Part shown: positions 1 to 6,873 of the stretch, piece by piece | Layout: the number at the start of each line of letters is the position of its first letter | Position numbering within the stretch: the first letter of the stretch is position 1 | NCBI GenBank assembly: GCA_016202555.1 | Contig: JACQOL010000079.1 | Coordinates: forward strand, 1 to 7,978 | DNA from: Chloroflexota bacterium | Lineage (GTDB): Bacteria; Chloroflexota; Dehalococcoidia; Dehalococcoidales; UBA2162 | Length of the DNA: 7,978 nt | Reading direction: 5' to 3' | Notes under the pieces: model-generated | What the model saw: the letters and a program-made list of their open reading frames with translations, nothing else | The model's database searches: none | Told to the model about the DNA's origin: nothing | Translations under genes and position numbers: made by a program

Positions 1-32
1 AAATAGTACAGTATTAACTCAGGGAGAAAGAA

Positions 33-254
33 ATGCCCAGAGTATTCAAGGCTCTAGCTACAATAACTGTTTGGGTCCTGTTCATTGTAGGGTTGTCTAG
101 CTTGATATTTACCGCCATTGACCAGTTCACCAGGTCGGGGGGGCTGATGGGAGGTGAACCATACCACTTTAATGATGTAGCCTGGGAATCACATGCAATC
201 TTCACTCTGTTTCTGTCAGTGGTAGCGATGAAGATTAGAAAAGCACTGGAATAG
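33..254 (+). CDS. Small two-helix membrane protein, function unknown
   Basis: A 73-residue protein not recognised as a named family. Two hydrophobic segments are visible, about residues 7-28 and 52-67, with basic residues at the N-terminus (R3, K6) and at the C-terminus (K67, R69, K70). By the positive-inside rule this gives a hairpin with both ends in the cytoplasm and a loop of about 20 residues outside that holds G-rich and aromatic residues and H45. An AGGGAG ribosome binding site at 21-26 lies six bases before the ATG, which supports the start and makes this a real gene despite its size. It precedes the cytochrome c gene on the same strand by 108 bases, so it may be a small accessory subunit of the same membrane electron-transfer system. 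That role is inferred from position only. Confidence 0.72.
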   Translation: MPRVFKALATITVWVLFIVGLSSLIFTAIDQFTRSGGLMGGEPYHFNDVAWESHAIFTLFLSVVAMKIRKALE

Positions 255-291
255 GCACTCTATAAGCTGAACAGATTGGATATGAGATGCT

Positions 292-309
292 CATTACGGG
301 AAGGTAATG
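292..309. repeat. Short inverted repeat between the first two genes
   Basis: CATTAC at 292-297 and GTAATG at 304-309 are exact inverted copies separated by six bases. The stem does not extend further and no T-run follows, so it is not a typical terminator. It could be an operator half-site pair or a small hairpin in the leader of the cytochrome gene, or simply chance. Apart from this, the 255-362 interval shows only the cytochrome ribosome binding site. Confidence 0.25.
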
Positions 310-362
310 CTGCCATTCTGACGACTAATAAACCTTAATCTAGACTAGGAGAAGATAGGGAA

Positions 363-1625
363 ATGAATAAATGGCTTCGGCGTGCTCTGAAAATCCTGGC
401 GGGAATTGTCGCTTTCTTGATAATTGTCGTTCTGGGGCTGGTGGTTTACACGCAGTTAACCTGGGCACGGCCTTATGACCGGCCGGTGCCACAGCTGACA
501 GCGCCTAAAGATAAAGAAACCGTTGCTCGCGGCGAATATCTTTATAAGTATGGCTATCAATGCTGGGGATGCCATAGTAAGGGGACTGACGACCCTAATT
601 CCCCTCAAGCTGGAGGAAAGGAGTTTGACCTTTCTAAAGTGGGGCCGGGCTTCGGGGTATATAATGCCCCTAACCTCACTTCCGACCCGGAGATGGGTAT
701 TGGAGCTATGTCCGATGGTTTAATCGTCAGGGCACTGCGCGAAGGCTTGAACCGGAAAGGGCAGACCCTTTTCCCGGTCATGCCGGCAGACTGGTTGAAA
801 GGTCTTTCCGATAAGGACACTCTGGCAATAGTTGCCTATCTCAGGAGTCTCCCTCCGGTGAAGAACGCTGTCTCGTCCAACCGCCCGTCATTTGCGGCTA
901 AAGCTCTCTTCGCCCTTAAAGTGCTTAAACCCCAGCCACCTATCACCCAGCCTGTTGTTTCCCCGCCGCCGGGAGTCACTGTGGAATACGGGAAATACCT
1001 GGCCGAGAATACTGCCACCTGCGCCGACTGCCATAGCCAGCGTAATCTGAACACGGGCGTCTTTTTGCCCGGCAAGAATTTCACGGGCAGCAGCATTGCT
1101 TTTGGTGGTGAACTTGATAATTTGCCCGCCTCTGCCTATGCCCCTAACCTGACGCCTGATAAAAAGACTGGTATCGGTACCTGGACTGAGGAGCAATTCA
1201 TCAAGGCATTGCGTACCGGCACCCGTCCTGATGGTACTGTTATGCTCACTTTGATGCCCTATCCGTATTTTAGCTTCTGGACGGATGACGACCTGAAGGC
1301 AGTCTACCGCTATCTGCAGACAGTTCCAGCCCAGGAAAATGAAGTTCCGCAGATGGAATACCTGGCAGCAATAACTTCGGGAAGCAGTCTCACTAAAGGT
1401 GAAGCTATGTTTAAGGTTCGCTGCTCAACCTGCCACGGCGAAAACGGTAAAGGAGCGACTCCGACATCGGTAGCTTTGGCTCGAGTTGCTCCGAATCTGG
1501 ATGACGCTGCTCTTACCAATACCATCAAGAGCGGAATCCCCGCTACCCGTATGCCTGGCTTCGCTAAGACGCTGAGTGCAGAGCAACTAGCCGACCTGAT
1601 TACCTTTGTGCGCTCCTGGAAGTAA
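363..1625 (+). CDS. Membrane-anchored triheme cytochrome c
   Basis: A 420-residue c-type cytochrome. A basic N-terminus (K3, R6, R7, K10) and one hydrophobic helix (about residues 11-32) act as an export signal and probably an uncleaved anchor, placing the haem domains outside the membrane. Three haem-binding motifs are seen: CWGCH (67-71), CADCH (220-224) and CSTCH (354-358). Likely distal methionine ligands follow each one: M140, M298 and M397 (RMPGF). Domains 1 and 2 share an APNLT motif (102-106 and 260-264) and similar following sequence; domain 3 is a shorter class I cytochrome c. This layout and length match the triheme cytochrome subunits of membrane alcohol, gluconate or aldehyde dehydrogenases, which pass electrons to quinone or an oxidase. 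No flavin, PQQ or molybdopterin dehydrogenase lies in the window, so the donor is unknown. AGGAG at 347-351 lies 11 bases before the ATG. Confidence 0.93.
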   Translation: MNKWLRRALKILAGIVAFLIIVVLGLVVYTQLTWARPYDRPVPQLTAPKDKETVARGEYLYKYGYQCWGCHSKGTDDPNSPQAGGKEFDLSKVGPGFGVYNAPNLTSDPEMGIGAMSDGLIVRALREGLNRKGQTLFPVMPADWLKGLSDKDTLAIVAYLRSLPPVKNAVSSNRPSFAAKALFALKVLKPQPPITQPVVSPPPGVTVEYGKYLAENTATCADCHSQRNLNTGVFLPGKNFTGSSIAFGGELDNLPASAYAPNLTPDKKTGIGTWTEEQFIKALRTGTRPDGTVMLTLMPYPYFSFWTDDDLKAVYRYLQTVPAQENEVPQMEYLAAITSGSSLTKGEAMFKVRCSTCHGENGKGATPTSVALARVAPNLDDAALTNTIKSGIPATRMPGFAKTLSAEQLADLITFVRSWK

Positions 1626-1628
1626 ATA

Positions 1629-2243
1629 GTGTCAAAATGGCTCGCCAAATATGTCGGCTCCTTCGCCTACCGCTATTTCCGCGTGCCCTGGGATATTGGG
1701 CCGCGTGAGGAGCTGGTAGTTTTGGTAAAGAGTGGACGCCTCACTCCTTGTCGCTCCATTGACCTTGGTAGCGGCACCGCCAGCAACTGTGTCTTCCTGG
1801 CACAACATGGTTTCGATGTGACCGGGATAGATTTAGCCTCTTCAGCGATTGGGTTAGGCTACAAAAGGGCACAAGAAGCCGGCGTGTCAGTGAACTTCAT
1901 CCTGGACGACCTCACTAAGCTACGTAACGTTTCTGGCATATTCGATTTGTTGGTGGATTATGGCACACTTAACGATATGCACCCGAGGGAGAGGGACCTG
2001 TATGTGAGTAATATACTGCCGTTAACTCATTCAGGCAGCCAGTTCCTGCTCTATTGCTTTGAATGGCAGTTAATCTGGTGGGAAAAGCTACTCTTTCTAG
2101 TTTTACCTTTTCGTGCGGCTCTTGAACCTGGCGAGGCGAAGCGGCGCTTCGGTCAGTATTTTGATATTGAAGAGATTTCCCGGAAGACTAACCGCCGTGG
2201 CTGGCCACGGGCTTCTGCTGTTTATCTGATGACCAGAAAGTGA
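1629..2243 (+). CDS. Class I SAM-dependent methyltransferase, substrate unknown
   Basis: A 204-residue Rossmann-fold methyltransferase. Motif I is IDLGSGT at 44-50, the acidic residue that binds the SAM ribose is in VTGIDLA (64-70, D68), an acidic pair follows at 93-94, and motif IV is the FDLLVDYGTLNDM stretch at 105-117. It looks like the TehB/UbiE/thiopurine-methyltransferase-like group of small-molecule methyltransferases, but the acceptor cannot be read from the sequence. Residues about 139-163 are unusually hydrophobic and rich in W and F, so the enzyme may touch the membrane or take a hydrophobic substrate. The start is a GTG three bases after the cytochrome stop; GGAAG at 1618-1622, inside the cytochrome gene, lies six bases upstream. 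Translation is therefore probably coupled to the cytochrome gene, which argues for a shared transcript though not for shared function. Confidence 0.85.
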   Translation: MSKWLAKYVGSFAYRYFRVPWDIGPREELVVLVKSGRLTPCRSIDLGSGTASNCVFLAQHGFDVTGIDLASSAIGLGYKRAQEAGVSVNFILDDLTKLRNVSGIFDLLVDYGTLNDMHPRERDLYVSNILPLTHSGSQFLLYCFEWQLIWWEKLLFLVLPFRAALEPGEAKRRFGQYFDIEEISRKTNRRGWPRASAVYLMTRK

Positions 2244-2276
2244 AGAGAAGGTCAAGCGCCTGGCTAGAGCAAAGGC

Positions 2277-3278
2277 TCATTTCGGGTTGACGACAGCAGA
2301 GTTGAAGGGATGACCCGGTCGTTTAAAATCAGGCAGGTAGTTCTCGGCCGCCTCCATCTCCTGCAGCCAGCCATTCTCCAGTCCTAACCGTTCGATTAGC
2401 TCGACGACCTCTGAATACTCAGAGGCTAAGATTGTCCGGGAAAGGGAAGGGATGCGTGACGCCCGGTGTGCCGGAAAGTATTGAGACATAATACTTACGG
2501 TAACAGTGGGCGAAACCTCTCTAGCCAGCCAGGTGAGTGAGGCCTGGCTACCGGCCAGTCCATTGGGTAGAATCAGGTGACGCACAATTAACCCGCTCTG
2601 TGCCAGCCCAGTTTCATCAAGCACTAAATCTCCCACCTGCCGGTACATCTCTTTGATAGCGGCACGGGCATGCATCGTATATTCTGGAGCCTGGGAAAAC
2701 TTTCTCGCCCATTCATCCGAAGCATACCTCAAATCAGGCAGGTAAATGCTGATGATGCCATCCAGTTCTCTCAATGATTTAATCGCATCGTAGCCATTGG
2801 TATTGTAGACCAGGGGCAGCCGTAGTCCCATCGGGACTGCCTCCAGTACTGCCCGCACTAGCTGGGGGACAAAGTGGGATGGGGAAACAAAGTTGATATT
2901 GTGACAGCCCAGCTCATCCTGAAGGTAGAGCATCCGCTCCGCCAGACTATGAAAATTAATTTCTTTAGATTGTTGCCCTCGCCAATCCTGGCTAATCTGA
3001 TAGTTCTGGCAGTAGACACACCTCAGATTACAGTTGCCCAGGAATATTGTCCCCGAGCCTTCGCTCCCGGAAATGACCGGTTCCTCGCCAAAGTGAGCAC
3101 AAACCGCCGAAACGATTGGCAGATAAGCGGAATGGCAAAAATCTGTTTCCCCTATGAGGCGGTTGACACCGCACTCCCTGGGGCAAATATCACACGAGCC
3201 TAGCTGAGCTTCTAATCTTTCCGCCCGGCGCTTTAGCTCGCCAGAGCGGTAGAGAGCAATATACCCCGGCTCAAACAA
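2277..3278 (-). CDS. PflX-type radical SAM protein (COG1313 family)
   Basis: A 333-residue radical SAM protein. The CxxxCxxC motif that holds the SAM-binding [4Fe-4S] cluster is CNLRCVYC at 83-90, preceded by SGTIFLGN. N-terminal to it are four more cysteines in a pattern typical of this family: CDICPRECGVNRL (C29, C32, C36) and C48, which may bind a second metal centre. The family is related to pyruvate formate-lyase activases, but its substrate is not established and it need not activate PFL. Other family-like stretches are CHNINFVSPSH, the YLPDLRY region and LIVRHLILPNGL. Length is normal for the family. The start is TTG; the choice rests on a strong GGAGGT ribosome binding site nine bases upstream. 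It lies 66 bases downstream of the PLD-ATPase gene and converges with the methyltransferase gene at its 3' end, with only 33 bases between the two stop codons. Confidence 0.9.
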   Translation of the reverse strand: MFEPGYIALYRSGELKRRAERLEAQLGSCDICPRECGVNRLIGETDFCHSAYLPIVSAVCAHFGEEPVISGSEGSGTIFLGNCNLRCVYCQNYQISQDWRGQQSKEINFHSLAERMLYLQDELGCHNINFVSPSHFVPQLVRAVLEAVPMGLRLPLVYNTNGYDAIKSLRELDGIISIYLPDLRYASDEWARKFSQAPEYTMHARAAIKEMYRQVGDLVLDETGLAQSGLIVRHLILPNGLAGSQASLTWLAREVSPTVTVSIMSQYFPAHRASRIPSLSRTILASEYSEVVELIERLGLENGWLQEMEAAENYLPDFKRPGHPFNSAVVNPK

Positions 3279-3287
3279 TTTTGTCCT

Positions 3288-3293
3288 ACCTCC
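3288..3293 (-). promoter_or_regulatory. Strong ribosome binding site that decides the TTG start of the radical SAM gene
   Basis: On the minus strand the sequence reads GGAGGT, a near-perfect anti-Shine-Dalgarno match, followed by nine bases and then TTG. The first codons after that TTG read straight into the conserved reading frame, so the rare start codon is well supported. Confidence 0.8.
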
Positions 3294-3344
3294 GTTAAAC
3301 CTATGCCGTGAGCTGTAATCTAAACCACTGTCCAGCCGGCTCGA

Positions 3345-5321
3345 TTAGGACTCCTTGTTCTTGAATATACGAGACAACATTCCAGTTTTCGGTGGTTGCC
3401 CCAGCCATTTATCGAACTCTTTTGGATTCTCAATAATAATCGTGTTACCTTTGCGCTGATACTTGATTGTCTGGGGAAGGTATCCCTGGTAATCAATAAT
3501 CTCCCAGAGCTGCATATCTTTAGCAAAGGTTACCAGTTTTCGGTTCCCTTCGTCTTTAACTGTAGCTTTGTGCAGACCGTAAAGAAGGTCACGCCAATCC
3601 TGACGACCCGGGTCGTAAAGCTTTTCTATCGGCTCTGCCGGGAAAAACTCGGGTATGGAGCGTTTGGCCTTTGCATATAATTCTCTCATAACCGCTCTGG
3701 CCAACAAGAGTTCATCATCACTTGCTAATTCATCAGCGTTGAGTCGATTTAGATAGAGATAAGAGAACCATCTAAATATAAGATTGTCCTCCTTAAACAG
3801 TCTTGCCAGTTTTCCTCTAGCAGCTTCGCTGGGAGCAAACTGAACATCAAAATCTATTCGTTTGACCCGGGACTTTGCCCATTCTCGCAGTCTGGGGCTA
3901 TTGGAGGTAATCACTATCTGCGGTGACACATATTGGTCTCGCCACCATCGCTCCCAATACGACTTGAAGACTTCTTCCATCCTGAGAATACGAGATTGGT
4001 CGACATCATCGAAGACCAAAGGAAAAGCAGTTTCGGTTAGCCGTACATTAGTAATCCCTGTTTTTGTGAAATCTTGGCGCGACAAAGGTTCTATTATTCT
4101 CCCGGTTAAAAGCTTCAGAGCAAACCGTAAAAAGGTGCTCTTGCCATTCTGTGAAGGTCCGTATATGTAGAGAAAGCGTGGCCCTCGGCTATAAAGAGGA
4201 CCGAACTTCACCCGTCTGGCTTTCATACATTCGTGCGCAAAGGGAGTAAAGAATATGTAGAGTAGTGCCTCAAACACGCTTCTCTTCACGAATGCGGGGT
4301 CGGCGGACACCACCCCAAAATCCACTGTGTTAAGGTAAGCCTCCATCAATTCTAGACCTTGATTAACTAAATTCGCATCAGGAGGTGCTTGGGTAAGAAC
4401 TGTCATTGGCGTATCAAGACCAAACAACAACTCCTGACGCTCGCGGGAAAGAATCAGAAGCGGGACATGGTGCGTCTCATACACATACCGAACATAAGCC
4501 GGAGTGTTTATCTGCATTTGGTTGTGACCGGCAGATACTGGGTTCAAAGGCTTCAAAAGCTTTTCGACTCGTTTTCGTTGCACTCCGGATTCAGGCAACT
4601 GAAGCACTGTTATCTTTTCCTCCTTGGCATCAGAAGCCTCAACCAGACTGAGCGATAGGTCGTGAAAAATATCTCTTATTTTCATATCCTGCTCTTCAGA
4701 TATAGCACCTTTGAGCCAGACTTCAATCGATTGTTTTCTATCCGTCTCCGGTCTTTGCTTCAGAAGGTTCTTTAAATCTTCCATAAAAAGGGTGCAGCCA
4801 CGAAGATGACTCTCGTAATCTTGCTCTAGCTGCTTAAGCACAGGGTTACTCCGAGGTATATCGAAATACCAGGCGTAGTTAATCTGCCTTGCCTCTTGTG
4901 CGGTTAGAGTCAGATTGGCGCTGGTTTGAATTACCCTAACAATTTCGTCTCTCTCGAGAATATAAAGCTTAGTATGTATGGTGCGGGCAGAGATAAAGAC
5001 CCGCAGTTTGTCTTTTTCTACAAGGTCTGCCAACTGGTCAGTAACCTCAATGCCTTTCTGTTCCAAGTTCTTTTTATAGGTTTCAGAAAGATTCTCTCCT
5101 ACTACAACCTCAACTTCGGAATAGCCACGTTTGTCGAAGAATTCCAGCAGTAAATCCGGTGAGATGACATAGGAAATGGCTCGCATCCTGCCGAACCCAT
5201 CAAAGAGACTATCGAAATCCTTCTGCTGCTTGATGACTCGCGTGTGTAGAGGGAATAGCTCTCCAAAAAAGTCTCCCTGAATCACATTAGGATGTGGTGT
5301 ATGCTGAGGAACCATAGTCAC
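3345..5321 (-). CDS. PLD-type nuclease fused to an SF3/D5-like P-loop ATPase
   Basis: A 658-residue protein of no family I can name. The N-terminal part (about 45-175) looks like a phospholipase D superfamily nuclease: the catalytic motif is H116-T-K118 in HTKLYIL, followed by TSANLT (S134, N136). Only one such motif is present, as in PLD-type restriction nucleases such as BfiI that work as dimers. A linker of about 180-375 has no recognised motif. The ATPase follows: Walker A GPSQNGKST (388-396), Walker B with acidic residues D438 and D439 in FPLVFDDVD, a sensor-1-like ITSNSP (471-476), and a basic RVKR (485-488) that could supply an arginine finger. The TSN-P sensor and its spacing recall SF3 or D5 phage helicases. 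The C-terminal 150 residues may hold a winged helix. The start is GTG; AGGTGG lies seven bases upstream, whereas an in-frame ATG two codons later would be 13 bases away. A restriction or anti-phage role is inferred from the domains and the nearby DNA methyltransferase. A plasmid or phage replication role is the main alternative. Confidence 0.85.
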   Translation of the reverse strand: MTMVPQHTPHPNVIQGDFFGELFPLHTRVIKQQKDFDSLFDGFGRMRAISYVISPDLLLEFFDKRGYSEVEVVVGENLSETYKKNLEQKGIEVTDQLADLVEKDKLRVFISARTIHTKLYILERDEIVRVIQTSANLTLTAQEARQINYAWYFDIPRSNPVLKQLEQDYESHLRGCTLFMEDLKNLLKQRPETDRKQSIEVWLKGAISEEQDMKIRDIFHDLSLSLVEASDAKEEKITVLQLPESGVQRKRVEKLLKPLNPVSAGHNQMQINTPAYVRYVYETHHVPLLILSRERQELLFGLDTPMTVLTQAPPDANLVNQGLELMEAYLNTVDFGVVSADPAFVKRSVFEALLYIFFTPFAHECMKARRVKFGPLYSRGPRFLYIYGPSQNGKSTFLRFALKLLTGRIIEPLSRQDFTKTGITNVRLTETAFPLVFDDVDQSRILRMEEVFKSYWERWWRDQYVSPQIVITSNSPRLREWAKSRVKRIDFDVQFAPSEAARGKLARLFKEDNLIFRWFSYLYLNRLNADELASDDELLLARAVMRELYAKAKRSIPEFFPAEPIEKLYDPGRQDWRDLLYGLHKATVKDEGNRKLVTFAKDMQLWEIIDYQGYLPQTIKYQRKGNTIIIENPKEFDKWLGQPPKTGMLSRIFKNKES

Positions 5322-5328
5322 TTTAAAA

Positions 5329-5334
5329 CCACCT
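5329..5334 (-). promoter_or_regulatory. Ribosome binding site supporting the GTG start of the PLD-ATPase gene
   Basis: The minus strand reads AGGTGG, then seven bases, then GTG. The competing ATG two codons downstream is too far away for best spacing, so the GTG is preferred. The difference is only two residues. Confidence 0.6.
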
Positions 5335-5347
5335 ATTTTTTACTCCT

Positions 5348-5376
5348 ATTATTGGTAATTCTACTCTTTTGTTCAC
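5348..5376 (-). promoter_or_regulatory. Weak sigma-70-type promoter candidate for the PLD-ATPase gene
   Basis: In the 76-base gap after gltX the minus strand holds AATAAT at 5348-5353 (five of six bases of the -10 consensus), 17 bases, and GTGAAC at 5371-5376 (three of six of the -35). The spacing is ideal but the -35 is poor. It would let the PLD-ATPase be expressed separately from gltX. No terminator-like hairpin with a T-run was seen after gltX, so read-through is also possible. Confidence 0.35.
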
Positions 5377-5397
5377 AGCTAGTTTTATTCTAGAGAA

Positions 5398-6873
5398 TCA
5401 GCCAGACGGCTTACGCAGTCTAGCTAAGGCGGTTTCGATGCGACTCAGACACCGCTCCTTGCCCAGCACTATCATCGTCTGGAATAGCGGTGGTGCGACC
5501 GTCCGCCCGGTAATCGCCACCCGTAATGTGCCAAAAAGCTGTCCCGGCTTCAATTCTAGCTCCACAGCTAGAGGCCGTAGCAATGACTCCAGGGATGCCT
5601 CATCAAATACCGCTAAGTCTACCAGCTTTAGTCGGGCCGATTCTAATGCCTTGATAGCTGATTCCCTGGTCATACCCTTGCCAATCAGTGAATCTGAGGG
5701 ATAATCCGATTCCTCAATGAAAAAGAACTTTATCAGGTCAGGTACTTCGGTAAGGGTTTTAGTCCGTTCTTGGACAAGAGGCAGTATCTGCCTGAGGTAG
5801 TTAATATCCAGTGGCCGCTTTATCTGTGGAGGTAAGCCACTCTCCAGAAACGGTAAAGAGCGCTGGACAAAATCTTCCGGGGTTAAGTTGCGGAGATACA
5901 TCCCGTTCATCCAGCTGAGCTTGTCCTGATTAAATATGGCTGCTGTCTTATTAACCCGCTCAAGGGAGAAGTTTTTGATTAGCTCCTCCAGCGAGAAAAT
6001 TTCTGTCTTATCATCCAGTGACCAGCCCAGCAGGGCCAGGAAGTTAAGAAGTGCCTCCGGCAGATAGCCTTGCTCCCGATACTCGGCGACCGAGGCGGCA
6101 CCATGCCGCTTGCTTAACTTGGCACGGTCAGGCCCCAGAATCGTCGGCAGGTGGGCAAATTGGGGTGGCTCATAGCCCAGAGCCTGGTATAACAGGAGAT
6201 GTCGCGGGGTGCTGGAGAGCCACTCCTCACCCCGGATGACATGGCTAATTTTCATCTCGTAGTCGTCAACAACATTAGCCAGGTGATAGGTGGGGTAGCC
6301 ATCGGACTTGAGCAATACCAGGTCATCAATGGTGCTGTTTTCAAATTTAACATCGCCCCAGATGAGGTCATTAAATCTGGTTTGCCCTTCCAGCGGGGTC
6401 TTAAGACGCACCACCGGCGTAATACCATCGGATTCTTTGGCTGCCTGTTCCAGTTCACCTAGGTCACGGCAACAACGGTCATAACCCGGGGGCTGTTTAT
6501 GCTTGACCTGTTCCTCCCTCATTTCCTTAAGACGCTCAGGTGAGCAGTAGCAATAGTAGGCATCCCCATGTGCTATCAGGCGCTGGGCGGCTTCGTGGTA
6601 TAGCTCCAAACGCTGGGATTGAAAATAGGGGGCATACTTACCCCCCACCTCAGGACCCTCATCCCAGTCCAGCCCCAGCCAGCGCAGGCTATCCAGAATG
6701 GCTTCTACGGCCCCCTCAACAGTGCGGGCGACATCGGTATCCTCAATACGGACGATAAAACTGCCCCCATTGTGCCGGGCAAAGAGCCAGGCAAAAAGGG
6801 CGGTGCGGATATTACCGACATGGGGATAGCCGGTGGGACTGGGGGCAAAGCGGGTTCTAACTGGGTTAGTCAT
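5398..6873 (-). CDS. gltX: Glutamyl-tRNA synthetase
   Basis: A 491-residue class I aminoacyl-tRNA synthetase that charges tRNA-Glu with glutamate in the cytoplasm. The N-terminus RFAPSPTGYPHVGNIRTALF holds the HIGH-type motif (H18-V-G-N21), and the KMSKS-type motif is KLSKR (252-256). Between them are family blocks such as RIEDTD (42-47), DGYPTYHLANVVDDY and HVIRGEEWLSSTPRH. C108 and C110 in YYCYC, with C134/C135 further on, resemble the zinc-binding knuckle of many bacterial GluRS enzymes. The C-terminal third (about 310-491) is the anticodon-binding helical domain, ending in the usual LRVAITG and LG..R-I pattern. Full length and intact. Whether it discriminates tRNA-Glu from tRNA-Gln cannot be judged here. 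Its ATG overlaps the stop of the upstream DNA methyltransferase gene as ATGA; GGAG at 6885-6888, inside that gene, is 11 bases from the start. Several counted lines are clearly more GC-rich than the flanking genes. Confidence 0.97.
   Translation of the reverse strand: MTNPVRTRFAPSPTGYPHVGNIRTALFAWLFARHNGGSFIVRIEDTDVARTVEGAVEAILDSLRWLGLDWDEGPEVGGKYAPYFQSQRLELYHEAAQRLIAHGDAYYCYCSPERLKEMREEQVKHKQPPGYDRCCRDLGELEQAAKESDGITPVVRLKTPLEGQTRFNDLIWGDVKFENSTIDDLVLLKSDGYPTYHLANVVDDYEMKISHVIRGEEWLSSTPRHLLLYQALGYEPPQFAHLPTILGPDRAKLSKRHGAASVAEYREQGYLPEALLNFLALLGWSLDDKTEIFSLEELIKNFSLERVNKTAAIFNQDKLSWMNGMYLRNLTPEDFVQRSLPFLESGLPPQIKRPLDINYLRQILPLVQERTKTLTEVPDLIKFFFIEESDYPSDSLIGKGMTRESAIKALESARLKLVDLAVFDEASLESLLRPLAVELELKPGQLFGTLRVAITGRTVAPPLFQTMIVLGKERCLSRIETALARLRKPSG

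Noticed and set aside
888..1196. Open frames on the minus strand inside the cytochrome gene (also 605-820, 836-1096 and 1310-1648)
   Set aside because: They lie antiparallel to a gene with three clear haem motifs, and their translations show no recognisable domain. They are shadows of that gene.
2258..2278. Possible bidirectional terminator between the convergent stop codons
   Set aside because: Only a four-base GAGC/GCTC stem is seen, it runs into the radical SAM stop codon, and there is no T-run on either side.
2874..3203. Plus-strand open frame of 109 codons inside the radical SAM gene
   Set aside because: It is antiparallel to the region coding for the CxxxCxxC motif of the radical SAM protein and has no recognisable motif of its own.
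4389..4658. Plus-strand open frames within the PLD-ATPase gene (also 3396-3680, 3862-4170 and 4926-5153)
   Set aside because: The minus-strand frame is continuous for 658 codons with coherent PLD and P-loop motifs; the plus-strand translations look random.
3345..5321. Reading the PLD-ATPase as a prophage or plasmid replication helicase
   Set aside because: The ATPase motifs allow it, but there is no primase domain, integrase, phage structural gene or origin-like repeat in the window, and the PLD domain is not typical of such proteins. Kept as an alternative rather than the main call.
5376..5397. CTAG...CTAG inverted repeat after gltX as a terminator
   Set aside because: The stem is only four bases around an A-rich loop, with no following T-run in the direction of gltX transcription.
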